This document shows positions 25,901 to 35,737 of a stretch of DNA of 64,000 nt, in pieces; the first letter of the stretch is position 1, and each line of letters opens with the position of its first letter. The stretch covers positions 992,001 through 1,056,000 of the forward strand of contig VTFK01000068.1 in NCBI GenBank assembly GCA_009617715.1, given 5' to 3'. Below the pieces are notes generated by a model. That model was given only the letters and a program-made list of their open reading frames with translations. It searched no databases and was not told where the DNA came from. Source of the DNA: Plectrocnemia conspersa (taxonomy: Eukaryota > Arthropoda > Insecta > Trichoptera > Polycentropodidae). Made by a program: the position numbers and the translations under genes.

Positions 25901-28140
25901 AGTGCATACATATTTGCTACTTAAAAAGTATTGATACCTGTCTAAATATATATGTATTGCTCATCATTCTACTCATGGTGTAAAATTTGATTTAAAAACT
26001 TTGGTAAAAATTTCGACTACTTTAGTATCAATAAAAAAAATAGTCAAATTAAATCTGGATCTGATTTATTTTGTATAAAGAGGTATGAACATAAAAAAAT
26101 ACCGAGTATTTGGTTAATTATATTTATAATTCCCACTGTAAATATTACTGTGATGTAATTATCAAACATTCAAATCAGCTATATCCACGGTAGAAATAAA
26201 AAATCAAATTTATTTAACCCTTTAGTTGCCCAAATCCGATATATTGACTTTTGCTACTTTAGAAAGATGTCATTATTGAACAAATAATCGAATACATTTT
26301 TATTTATTTATACTTAAGGGAAAAATAACATTTTTTTATAATACTTTATCGATACTTAAATCGGCAACCAAAGGGTTCAGCAACAGTTCACAAAATATTG
26401 TTCTAAAAATGTGCTTTTATAAATATGCAAATAGTATAGTTAGAAAGTATATAATTTGTAAGTGTTTAATATATTATTTCATTATATAGACTTAATTTTT
26501 ATTATAGTTTTGCATTTCATATAGTTAATCATTGATAAATATCTATTAACTATATAAATTTAATGATGGATTGAATGTTATATTAATATTGCAGACGGTC
26601 AAGACGAAAGAAGAATAGAAGAACTCCATAAAAGGCGTAATTTCCTCGCTGCTTATTGTAAACTTATCGTATACAACGTAATTCCGACGAAAAGAGCATC
26701 GGACATCTTCAAGCACTATGTCAAAGTAAGAAAAACAGATGATTTAAAATGAAATATTATTATCCTAATTTGCAATTTTTTTAATTCAGTGTTACAACGA
26801 TTATGGAGATATCATCAAATCAACTTTGAGCAAAGCTCGCGAGATCAACAAATTAAATTGCGCTCTAACGATGGTCCTAAGCTTACAGTCGCTCTTCTCC
26901 GAGATGCTCGCCTTGTCAGACGGAAAAGTTTCGAAGTCGATGCAAGAGTTCGTGGATCTCAAAGTATAACTTGCATCATATTGTAACTGGAAATATCAAA
27001 TTTTAATCTAATTTTATACATTTTAGGAATTGGCCAAAAGGTTCGCTTTGTCTTTCGGGTTGGACGCACTCAAAAACCGAGAGGCTATTACGGCTTTGCA
27101 TAGAGCCGGTATAGCCTTCGCCATTCAAGAATGGGGTAACGGCAGCGAAGACGGAAGTGTGACTCCGCGAAGCGATCCCAGTTCGCCACCACCGAATCTC
27201 ATGTTTTTGGAGATCATGTCAGAGTTTACGAACAAGCTGTTGAAGCAAGATAAGCGTGTAGTGTGAGTTACTTTTTAAAATAACAATTTTACTTATCAAA
27301 ATATGCTCCTATTTGATCTAATGTTCTCCCTACGAGATAACAATGAATAATAAACGATATTTATACAAATATTTACATAAAATTGGCCGAGGAAAACAGT
27401 GTTATAACTCTTAGGCACTTTTTTCACATGGTGCACTTTTGTCTTCTATCGATTATTGCGGTATCTATTCATTCGTTTATTTTATCTGAATGTAGATCTT
27501 TTGATTCTTCATTAACCTTCGGAAAAATATTATTTATCTTTGAAGCATTTATGCTATGGCTGATTAATAATATATCTGATTCATTTGCAATGCTTATATT
27601 GGGTTGATTCAATTTTCGCCAAAATTGCAAAAATCAATATATCGGATTTTGGTAACAAAGGGTTAATAATCAATAAAGGTATTGCCGGTATATTGTAATG
27701 AAAACGAAATTCATATTGCAGTCTGAGTTTCAATAACCTAATAATTCCCCTTTTATATTCTTGTAGACTTCGATTATTGGATCAGAGAGTTGCCGCCGGA
27801 ATGCCATCGTCACGCAGTGAGGATTGGCATCCGTTACTTTTATATAGAAACTCCTTAGTACACGGAGAAGTAGAATCTGTGCCGCAAACAACTAAGAGGG
27901 TTTATACAAGAAAACGCAAAGATCATGGTTTGTTTTATATACATATATTTTTATTAATTATACTATATTTGTGTTATGTATTTTCAATATTTTTTCTTTT
28001 TAGGTCAACATGATGATGACGATGGCGACGACAATAATGACTCTGATCAGGATAATCAGGGGTAAAATCATAAAATAATATTTTATAAATAAAATAAATA
28101 TTGTTATATTTATATTATTTTTTATTATTTTAGGTATTGA
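16936..28140 (+). CDS. SA: Cohesin subunit STAG/SA (stromalin), 19 coding exons, one frame break
   Basis: Exons: 16936-17105, 17176-17464, 17536-17706, 18698-18902, 18972-19197, 19262-19565, 19629-19710, 19779-19916, 19978-20385, 20447-20659, 20726-20884, 21091-21267, 22366-22534, 26595-26725, 26790-26963, 27027-27262, 27767-27927, 28004-28061 and 28134-28140. All join in phase (about 1158 codons) if one base of GGG at 19460-19462 is discounted. Landmarks in order: AT-hook-like KRRPGRPP (about residue 115), [36 protein letters not shown], the stromalin conservative domain (VFVHRYRD to [19 protein letters not shown]), [43 protein letters not shown] and [15 protein letters not shown], then a short Asp-rich tail. 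STAG binds the RAD21 kleisin and is needed for sister-chromatid cohesion and loop control. Intron 13 (22535-26594) is 4 kb and packed with MITEs. Confidence 0.93.
21501..22080 (+). repeat. Composite repeat, longest contiguous head-to-tail copy
   Basis: In one stretch this has the head block (ATTGTTTTTGCGCCCTCCTA, then GACCAAAATTCGGTTTGAAT), the middle block (CCAGTGAAAATGTATTCGAT) and the tail block (GGCAAAAGTTGGCCAATTAG, CATTAAATGACTTGCA). A 16-base G run follows at 22036-22051, then CAAATGCCCCCACC. It shows that fragments found separately elsewhere belong to one unit. It lies in STAG intron 12 (21268-22365). Confidence 0.75.
22692..22896. mobile_element. piggyBac-like MITE, copy A (STAG intron 13)
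   Basis: The element is bounded by TTAA on both sides (22692-22695 and 22893-22896), with inverted ends TCTTTTGGTTGCC and GGCAACCAAATGG. Internal sequence CGATATATCAGCTTTTGCTA is shared with copies B, D and F. TTAA targets and short CC-Y-T ends are typical of the piggyBac superfamily. Confidence 0.82.
24025..24221. mobile_element. piggyBac-like MITE, copy B (STAG intron 13)
   Basis: Flanked by perfect TTAA (24025-24028 and 24218-24221). Ends are CCTTTTGGTTGCCGAAATCC and GGCTCGGCAACCAAAGG. Length is about 197 bp including both targets. It has no coding capacity. Confidence 0.87.
25504..25671. mobile_element. piggyBac-like MITE, copy C (STAG intron 13)
   Basis: The left end is TTAACTCTTTGGTTGACG and the right end GGCTCGGCAACCAAAGGGTTAG, so the right target has one substitution (TTAG). 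It is about 168 bp, internally deleted relative to copy A. Confidence 0.83.
26214..26379. mobile_element. piggyBac-like MITE, copy D (STAG intron 13)
   Basis: The left end is TTAACCCTTTAGTTGCC and the right end TCGGCAACCAAAGGGTTCA, about 166 bp. It shares ATCCGATATATTGACTTTTG with copy B. It lies 215 bp upstream of STAG exon 14. Confidence 0.83.
27598..27666 (-). mobile_element. piggyBac-like MITE end fragment, copy E (STAG intron 16)
   Basis: Read on the minus strand from 27666: TTAACCCTTTGTTACCAAAA, then CCGATATATTGATTTTTGC, matching the left end of the family. The opposite end is not found, so this is a truncated copy in the 504-bp intron 27263-27766. Confidence 0.7.
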
Positions 28141-28173
28141 TAGGATAACATTTTGTACAATTTGTTATTGTTA

Positions 28174-28179
28174 TTTATT
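28174..28179 (-). terminator. Poly(A) signal of the minus-strand Cys-rich gene
   Basis: TTTATT on the plus strand reads AATAAA on the minus strand, about 111 bp beyond the stop codon of the Cys-rich gene. With the STAG signal at 28262 the two 3' ends would overlap by some 80-100 bp. Confidence 0.5.
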
Positions 28180-28261
28180 TATTAATAAGATTGGTTATTT
28201 TTATACCAAAAGCGCAATGTTTGCAGAAATATTTTTACATATATTTTAATTTAGTATTACA

Positions 28262-28267
28262 AATAAA
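28262..28267 (+). terminator. Poly(A) signal of STAG
   Basis: AATAAA lies 122 bp after the STAG stop codon and just before the stop codon of the minus-strand Cys-rich gene. Confidence 0.6.
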
Positions 28268-28289
28268 GTTTTTAAAGTAAGATACAATT

Positions 28290-28757
28290 TCATTTATCCA
28301 AGAAGTAATTGTGTCGACATTTTTTCCGTCCGTATGGGCACAATCCTGGATAAGTCTTCGTTTTCACATATCGTCCCGATTCCCTCATGCAAGGCGGCGC
28401 TTCAAAGCAATGGGCTCTACAAGGCCACTCGTATTGGCATCCATCTACAATTTTTTCAGCGTATTTGCAGTACTTTTCTCGCTTTTTCCTTTCATCTTCC
28501 TTAGATTTCTGTGAATCTTCCTTTTTTACAATTTTTCTGTGTCCATCGGAGCAGCAAGGATCCGTTCCTCCACAACATCCGTTTTCGTCACTGCAGAACA
28601 TGACGCAGGAGTAGTCTTTGACTGGAATTGATTTGTCGATATATCCTTGAACATTTCTGAAGTCGATCTTCTCTTTCGGACATAGATCTGCACAGTTGAT
28701 TTGAAGGCACAAGAATCTGGCAGGATGAGTAATCTCAGTTCCGCATATAATAGCCAT
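28290..28757 (-). CDS. Small cysteine-rich, probably secreted protein of unknown family
   Basis: A single open frame of 155 residues with 17 cysteines, including CC pairs at about residues 61-62 (CCGGTDPCC) and 68-69. A lysine/glutamate-rich linker follows (residues 75-95), then a second cysteine cluster with GCQYEWPCRAHC and CPYGRKKCRH. The frame stays open upstream of the ATG and there encodes a hydrophobic run (PQIIVIMAIICG). The signal-peptide core therefore appears to straddle the annotated ATG, and the true start may lie upstream, be missing, or be non-ATG. Excluding Cys5 in that hydrophobic run leaves 16 cysteines, enough for eight disulfides. The gene is convergent with STAG. I do not recognise the family, and function is unknown. 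Confidence 0.62.
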   Translation of the reverse strand: MAIICGTEITHPARFLCLQINCADLCPKEKIDFRNVQGYIDKSIPVKDYSCVMFCSDENGCCGGTDPCCSDGHRKIVKKEDSQKSKEDERKKREKYCKYAEKIVDGCQYEWPCRAHCFEAPPCMRESGRYVKTKTYPGLCPYGRKKCRHNYFLDK

Positions 28758-29754
28758 TATTACGATAATTTGAGGTGTTATACGACCGGAATTTGGAGAT
28801 AAATTGAATGGATAAAATAAAAATGAAATGAATGTTTTTTTTTATATTGATTTAAAAAAAAGTTTTTTTGAATATAATGATTATATGATTATTATAATGA
28901 CAAAACATTAGCTTTTATGATTTGAGAGCTAAAAAAAAAGTATTTTTGAAGTAAAAATAAATCAAGAGAAGTCAAATGTTATAGTTGGAATTAATATCAA
29001 TTTTTACTACTATAGTTGTGTCAATTTTTCACTATATAAAGCAAGGATGGGTAGTCAAGTAAGAGCTACAGAAAATATCCTACTCACCAAAACAGGTGTC
29101 TAATCTAGACGTCGATAGAATCTTTATTTGTGCACTTTATTGTTTAGTCTTGCTGGTCTAAGATATCAATGCTTTTTTAAAATGGTTAGCGTGATGGCGC
29201 TATGTTTCGACTTGACAAATTTCATTTTAAAGAAGAGCGATTCACGACAGGTGTGCGACATTGACCCTCGCAGAGCTTCGAAGGACCAGCGAATACTTAC
29301 ATAACAGTTTAAATTATTTATTACGTCTTTTATGTAATACATGTTGCACCTAACGGTATAAGAGTGTTTGGGTTGGTCTAAATATCTTGGTCATATCAAA
29401 AGTTTTGCTTTGCATGTTACAAATAAATCAGAATAAGCAGTTTGATGAGGATTGAATTATTTTGTTTCTATGATTTGTTTTCAAAAGTCAGTGAAGAGGT
29501 GTTATTTTGTATGATCTTTAAACGCACATCTTCCTACAGCTGACAACAAGATATTATATAATGGAAATCAGATGTTACAGCGCGCACTTATACGGATAAC
29601 CATAAATTATTAAACTTTGAATTCATTCTTACAGATAAAGGTACTACTGATTTAAACGTTTAAAAAATTAAAACGTTAAGTTCATTGATTTCTGAAGATA
29701 AAAGCACTCTTAATAGTTTAAGTTTGAACGAATTACAAAACGTCTTCGTCTAAT
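28758..29754. other. Upstream of the Cys-rich gene, nothing recognised
   Basis: AT-rich sequence with no AG acceptor dinucleotide on the minus strand between the ATG at 28757 and about 28914. A nearby signal-peptide exon is therefore unlikely to splice inside this stretch. Bases 29160-29300 are slightly GC-elevated without coding signal. Confidence 0.4.
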
Positions 29755-29868
29755 CTGTGGATAGCATTGAGAATTTTAATAACTATTCCAATAACAGTTG
29801 CTTCATGTGAGCGTAGTTTTAGCAACCTCAAACTTATTAAGACGTATCTTTATCGAATGAACGCTTAA
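29755..29868 (+). pseudogene. hAT transposase C-terminal remnant
   Basis: An open stretch reads LWIALRILITIPITVASCER, then SFSNLKLIKTYLYRMNA and a stop. This is the hAT dimerisation motif (TIPVTVAS-x-ERSFSKLKLIKT) found in many hAT/ZMYM-like transposases. The upstream frame is broken. Confidence 0.8.
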
Positions 29869-30133
29869 ATTCTTTAGCAAATTTATTAATATAAAATGAT
29901 ACTTCATGTTGCTTTATTGACTCCTTTCATTTCTAAAAAAAAATTGGGTAATTCCCAAAATTGAGAGATTTGTGTTGTTTTTTTATATGTAATCCGTTTT
30001 AAATTATTTTGTGTCTCGCGTGTCAATGAAAATGGGAGGTGGAGAGGGGAAATTTTCGTTTTTGTCTTTTTGCAAATTTTAGTTGTTTCCTTTCCTTAAA
30101 TGTCGATTAAAAAATGACAGGACCGACGAAGTC

Positions 30134-30167
30134 AAAACTACTGAAGTCGAAAGACTTCAGTAGTTTT
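30134..30167. repeat. Perfect 15-bp hairpin with a GAAA tetraloop
   Basis: AAAACTACTGAAGTC (30134-30148), GAAA (30149-30152) and GACTTCAGTAGTTTT (30153-30167) form a perfect stem. GAAA is a GNRA tetraloop, the most stable RNA loop class. There is no adjacent gene on either strand. Confidence 0.9.
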
Positions 30168-31227
30168 ACAGCAAAGCTCAAAAGGTTCGCGATACTGAAT
30201 ACTGCCACGTGACATGAAACATCTGCTGTTGATGAATGATGAAGAAGAAGAAAAATAATTGATCGCACTGGATTAATAGGTTATTTTTTATTTCTCCTGC
30301 AGTCGTTTTACAATATCTGGATGTCATAGAAAAGATAAAAATATTTCACATTGGGTACCGCACGAACTGATCAAATGGCATCGTTTTGAAGTATGTTCAT
30401 ATTATTATTCATTGTTTGTTTATTAAACCAAGTAGGACTATTACATCGGAATCATATAGTAGGAAATTGAAAATATCAAGCGGAGTTATTTTAGCCGCCA
30501 TTAAATAAATGCTAAATAAAATATGATGTACAGAATTTTTAAATAAAAAAATGTCTTTTTTCAATATATTTATTAAAAACTAACTTTCTTGTGTAACGTT
30601 GAAGCAAATCCTTTCTAAAATTTTTTTAATGTGATATTTCTCAACTATATATTCCATGTGATAAAGTGTGTTTCTACATGTATGTATTTTATAGTTCAAC
30701 TGATTTTTATCGGTAAATTGTATGTTCTTTAAATTTCATTAAATATTGTATATTAAATGTTACATCATTTTAATGCAAATACAAAATTAATTATTTATGC
30801 AAAATAATAACGTGCTATTGACTGAGGACAAATATATGCATCAAAGTGTGAGAAATTCAATTTCTGCTTAAAGCAAGTAGTCAGTGTTACTTTGAATTTG
30901 CTAATAGAAAAGTGTCGTGTGAAAATCTAGATATAATATTAAAAACTCATGATGTAATTTACAAGTATTTTTCTAGAATATAGAAACTATGTTTGGAAAA
31001 TTACAGATTTTTATGAGAAATTTTCTTGGAAATAATTTGGAATGATGTAGCTCTTATACGGATCTATTCTAAATATATTGTTAGTTTCATGAACGACTTT
31101 GGAGTAGAAGTTTTGTATGATTGGAGTTTATATATTATGTATGTATGTAATATAAATATATCAGCACAATAGACCAATGGTATTAGTCAGTGACTGACCT
31201 AAATAAATCGCATATGGGGCATAACGA

Positions 31228-31390
31228 AATTTTTTAATTTCTATCGTGTCTGGAAGATCAGAATTAGTGATTATTATAATTCCGATCTATCATCACAGAT
31301 TAGGTTTTACTGACTAATGAATATCGTGAAGGATATTTTAAATATAATTGAGATAGGTCGTGCATAGTAATATTTATTAATTGGTTCGGT
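31228..31390 (+). repeat. SINE-body-like repeat
   Basis: TTTCTATCGTGTCTGGAAGA, then CAGAATTAGTGATTATTATA and a later TCGTGCATAGTAATAT block, match the body of the SINE at 55494 and the TMX3-intron copy at 8155. The tRNA-like head is not seen. Confidence 0.6.
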
Positions 31391-31420
31391 GATTTTTTCC
31401 AGACGAATTTAGCGGAATGA

Positions 31421-31690
31421 AACTTTCCGGACATTGATTTTTCCGAACAGGTTTTTTGCGGACACTGATTATTCCGGACAAAAAATATTTTTAATGTTTT
31501 ATTAAAAAATAAATAAAAATATTTTGATAAATATTTTTTTACGAAGTAAAAATATTGATTTATCGGTTTTAATTCAAGTCGATCATTATACTCGGTAGTT
31601 AAAAATTTACCTATTCAAATATTAACCTTAATTTTTTTATAAATATGATATTAAAAAAAAATGTCCGCAAAAATCGGTGTCCGGAAAGTT
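31421..31690. mobile_element. Foldback/MITE with about 28-bp imperfect inverted ends
   Basis: The left arm AACTTTCCGGACATTGATTT and the right arm (reverse complement AACTTTCCGGACACCGATTT) face each other across about 270 bp. Extra internal copies TTTTTTGCGGACACTGATTA and TTCCGGACAAAA sit next to the left arm. No flanking duplication is clear. Confidence 0.6.
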
Positions 31691-31859
31691 GCAAATGTTA
31701 ATCTTAATTTAAAAAAAAAAAAAAATATTAAAAAAAAATACATACACAAACAATTTAGGTCGGTCAGTTTATATGCAATACCAACCATATATAAAAGTGC
31801 AACGTTCGGTAACGGCAAAAATAATAGTTAAACTTATTTATTGAATTTTTAAACTTATT

Positions 31860-32140
31860 TATTTGGCTCCCACGTCCACGGTCAAAATCAATGGGAGAAA
31901 GCGTGACCTTTCGCACCGCGTCAAATGTGTGTTGTAATTGAGACTCGCTAACTCGTGCGCATCTTGATCGTCGATGTCAATGACGTCAAAACAATACCCG
32001 ATGACGCGCGCTGGACGAGATTAGATTTAAAATCGGGGTTACGTGACAAGCCTCGCCTCTTAATTTATCTCCTTTTTAAGCACTCGGCCGCATTTTATCC
32101 TCAAAACTCCTGACAATTTTAATTTCACGCCGTCGATATA
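31860..32140. other. GC-elevated island, possible regulatory DNA
   Basis: A patch with many CpGs, a palindromic TGACGTCA (CRE-type site) at about 31980-31987 and GACGCGCGCTGG shortly after. No frame looks convincingly coding. It may be an enhancer or promoter of an unseen transcript. Confidence 0.3.
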
Positions 32141-32400
32141 ATTACAGTAATAAGCCAAAAAGTCCCGTAGAAATTAGACACACCGTACGAATCACACCAA
32201 CATTATCTGCATTGGATTTATTGGAGAAGAACTATTGACGCGTTTACTTTGAAGTAATACATTTAAGCAATCAGTCAAAAGTAATATTTTCCTTCAATTA
32301 TATTAACTATGTGCGTGTGCTTATGACGTATTATGAGAGTAGAAATATATATATATTAGGCTTGATGTGCTAAGATAAATTCTTCCTCGTTGATGATGAA

Positions 32401-32690
32401 CGTGACCCACCGTGCCCCCCCTTGAATTTGGCCAGAAAAATGCATGTCACTTGATGAAATACTATAAACTTAATGAAGTCGAAATAGTAAAAATACGACC
32501 ACTGACTAACCAATTTTTGCTCCCCCCCCAGCTCCCTGAAAAAGACGTTTCTAATTCTAAATCAGAAACTCTCAAGTTTATCCCTCAAAGAAAATGTAAA
32601 GAAAACAGTCTCGAATCTATCCCAAAAATATTTTTTAAATATGTTATTTCAGTGGAATCATGTCGAAATTATGGATTACAATACCGGTAA
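32401..32690 (-). repeat. Composite repeat, tail and middle blocks
   Basis: In reverse orientation: CCCCCCCTTGAATTTGGCCA, a CATGTCACTTGATGAAATAC stretch and ACTGACTAACCAATTTTTGC, then a poly-C run and AATCTATCCCAAAAATATTT. This is the same order as the other copies, inverted. Confidence 0.65.
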
Positions 32691-35540
32691 TACCGTTGTT
32701 TTTTTATGATAGAGATGGCTGGCGAAGTAAAAACAAAAGCAGGTATTGTAAACACGAAATTCTTTCTATAATTTATACATTTATATCTCCATTCGGACAT
32801 ATTTTTACTCAAATAGTCCACGTAATTTGCTTCACTAAATCTTGGTTTTAAATATTAGCAATAAGTAAGTGTCAATAATTATATTTAAATAAAAAACGTA
32901 TTTGAAAAATATACGCGAAATGTATGTTTTAAAAAAAAAACATTTTCATTGGAAAATAATGCAATGTTATTTTTTTCTGTTACCAACTAAAGATAGTTTG
33001 TTTTATACGATATATTAAAATAAGTAATAATTAAAATGTGTTGACGGGTGTTTTTTAAATCAACGAGTGCCATAGAGTAATAATGTAACTAAAAAGCCAA
33101 TGTATGTATGTAACAGCGTACATTTATAACGTCACAAACTTTCTCAGTTAGCAGATAAAAAGAAAAATAAAGAGAGTCAAATAGACTTCTATGAGCGGAG
33201 TCACGCCAAACCCGATCGCGATTTATAATTTCAGATCGGATTTGTCATCGATATGTGAAAATCTTATTAGCGTTGATTTCAATATTGACTCTCGTCTTAT
33301 TTGTAAACAGTATAATATTTATTTTTTTATAGAAACGCCAACGCCCACAATTGTTCGCTAGAACCCGACCCCCAAAAGTAAATATTTTCACAAATCCAAG
33401 TGTTTGCCATCTTTGTAATTAATGCAAACATTCAATTTCACATGCCTTATCAATGTCAACTTGCATCACTTAGGCATACTTGTTAGACCACTGGATGTCT
33501 GAATATACACTAACATGAATCATCACTTGTCGGCACACTCTTTAGATTGAAACTCATTAATCTGATGTACCTGAACGCCATTCGATAATAGTCAAGTTTT
33601 TTCGCCATACAGTGAATCATAGAAATACGTGTCTGTATAATAAAATAAAAAAAAGAATCGAAATACATACAGTGAATCTAAAGGTCGATCATGTATAATA
33701 ATAATTTAATAAGATGCTATAGACCAAAAGGTGTAACAAAACCAAATACGCTTATTTTTTAAATATTATTGATACACACTACTACATATTAATGGTAAAA
33801 AATTATATCAGGGTTCTTTATCTATAAAGTAATGAAATCGATTTTTTTCTATGATATTCTTTTTGTTTGAAATTAATATTTTCAATCGTGCTATCTTTTT
33901 GGCAAAAAAACAAGCGAAATGTTGCTGTACATTGTTATTATTATTAATTACTATCTTCTTCTATAATTAATAAATACAACTATACAATAAAATTTAAATA
34001 ATTAGTTTTTCGTTTTTTTATATTATACATATCGTACAATTGTGATATGTGACAGAGGCAAACCCTCATATCAAACTACAATATATTAACAATGAAAAAT
34101 TGTTATAATAAACGAACACAAAACTATTCAAGACATGTAAATGTATATTGCCGTGTGAATTATTTACTGCTTTGTGTTATTTTTCTTTAAAAATTATTTA
34201 TAAATGTTCTCTTTGACGTCAATGATTTTTTTGTGAAGATCGCAAATATTTATCCAAAGTTAAACCAATTCTCCACGGGGCGTGCTCGTATGCGATTTAA
34301 TGTTGGCGGAAAAAATAGAAGAAAAAAAAAAAAATGTGGGGAGCAATTGAAAATCATATTGATCGATATTACAATATATGTATGAATCACACAAGGCGGC
34401 TCGCGGCTCGCAGACGAACATCCGATTCTTGGGAGGTATTGTAAGTAGTGTCTCTTATAACGTGTCTACACCACAGACCGACTAAAATTCCCGATTACGG
34501 ATTCATTTTCAGTCTATAAGCGTGCGCATATTTTTTTATTAACTGGAAAACGACGACAGAATTTAATGGTTCAATATAAAGGTAACTCTGCATAAATTAA
34601 TAATTCAGCAATAAAAATCTAAAAGGTGTAAAAAATTAATGGCCGTAATTTGTTGTTCTTTATTTTCAGTGCTGCCAACATTTAAGTTCGATAATGAATT
34701 TGACAGTTGATCGGTCATTTTGCTGCCTAATATTTTTATTTTGACGATCAATAAAAATATATTTATGATAAATAACGTTTGTAATGTATCATTTAAATAT
34801 CAATTAAATGCAGAAATCATAAGCGCATCTATAACAGGTCTTTGCACTCTCAGCAAAAAATCGTATTATGTATTCGGTGTTGTGCACAAAGCCGAGTGAC
34901 ACTCCATACACGTTTATAGCAATAATTAAAATTTTAATTTTAATATTAAGAAAACATTTATATTATTTAAATTAAAAAAATATAATTAGAAGTATCGCCA
35001 ATTATTATTTATTATTTCAAATATTGAATTAAAAAATAATTAAATAAAATATGTTTTATTTTTAAAACAAAAAATAAATAAACTTTACACGCTACACGTG
35101 ATCTTACATACTCCCACTAGTAAAAGTACTTGTTAACTAACACGGCGCCAATCTTAAAAAACACCAGTTGTTGCTTTACACTGCTGTGCGCATGCGCTTT
35201 ATAGCGTTCGCGTATTTGTGAATTTATTATATGGGATGGAAATTAATATGACAATATTTTATAGCTTTTAAATGTTACAGTTGCGAAACGTCAATTTGCT
35301 GTTCAAATCCAAACCTAACATTAAAGAAAGAGAATTTTGATTATTTAGGTAAAGTTTTGAAATTTTTGTACAATATAAATTAAAGTAATAAATAATATAA
35401 TAAATACAAACGGAAGTTGTCTGGAAAAGTTGAAGAAGATGATTCAACAATGACGAGATTAAAATGGATTTATAACTATAACATTGACGAACCCTTCCTA
35501 TTACTACATACATTGACCGTTTCAGTCGCAAAGACAAATA
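32691..35540. other. Gene-free AT-rich stretch
   Basis: No coding region, RNA gene or mobile element I can support. A small GC-elevated patch at 33190-33240 contains CCCGATCGCGATT only. Confidence 0.45.
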
Positions 35541-35737
35541 AAGAAAATTTATAATTTAGAATCAGGGACGTCATTTTAGCTTTTTCCAAGGGGGAGTAAA
35601 AGTTGGCCAGTCAGAGGTTATTTTTTTAATATTTCGACTCCATTAAATTTCATCATATTTTATTAAATGACATGCAGTTTTTTGGCCAAATTCAAGGGGG
35701 ACAAATGCCCTCACCTTTTCTCTAAATTACGTCCCTG
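35541..35737 (+). repeat. Composite repeat, tail block with CAGGGACGTCATTTT ends
   Basis: CAGGGACGTCATTTTAGC begins at 35563 and AAATTACGTCCCTG ends at 35737, giving a 175-bp unit with inverted ends. The left flank GAAAATTTATAATTTAGAA is shared with the copy at 6440-6469, so the flank belongs to the repeat and is not unique DNA. Confidence 0.7.
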
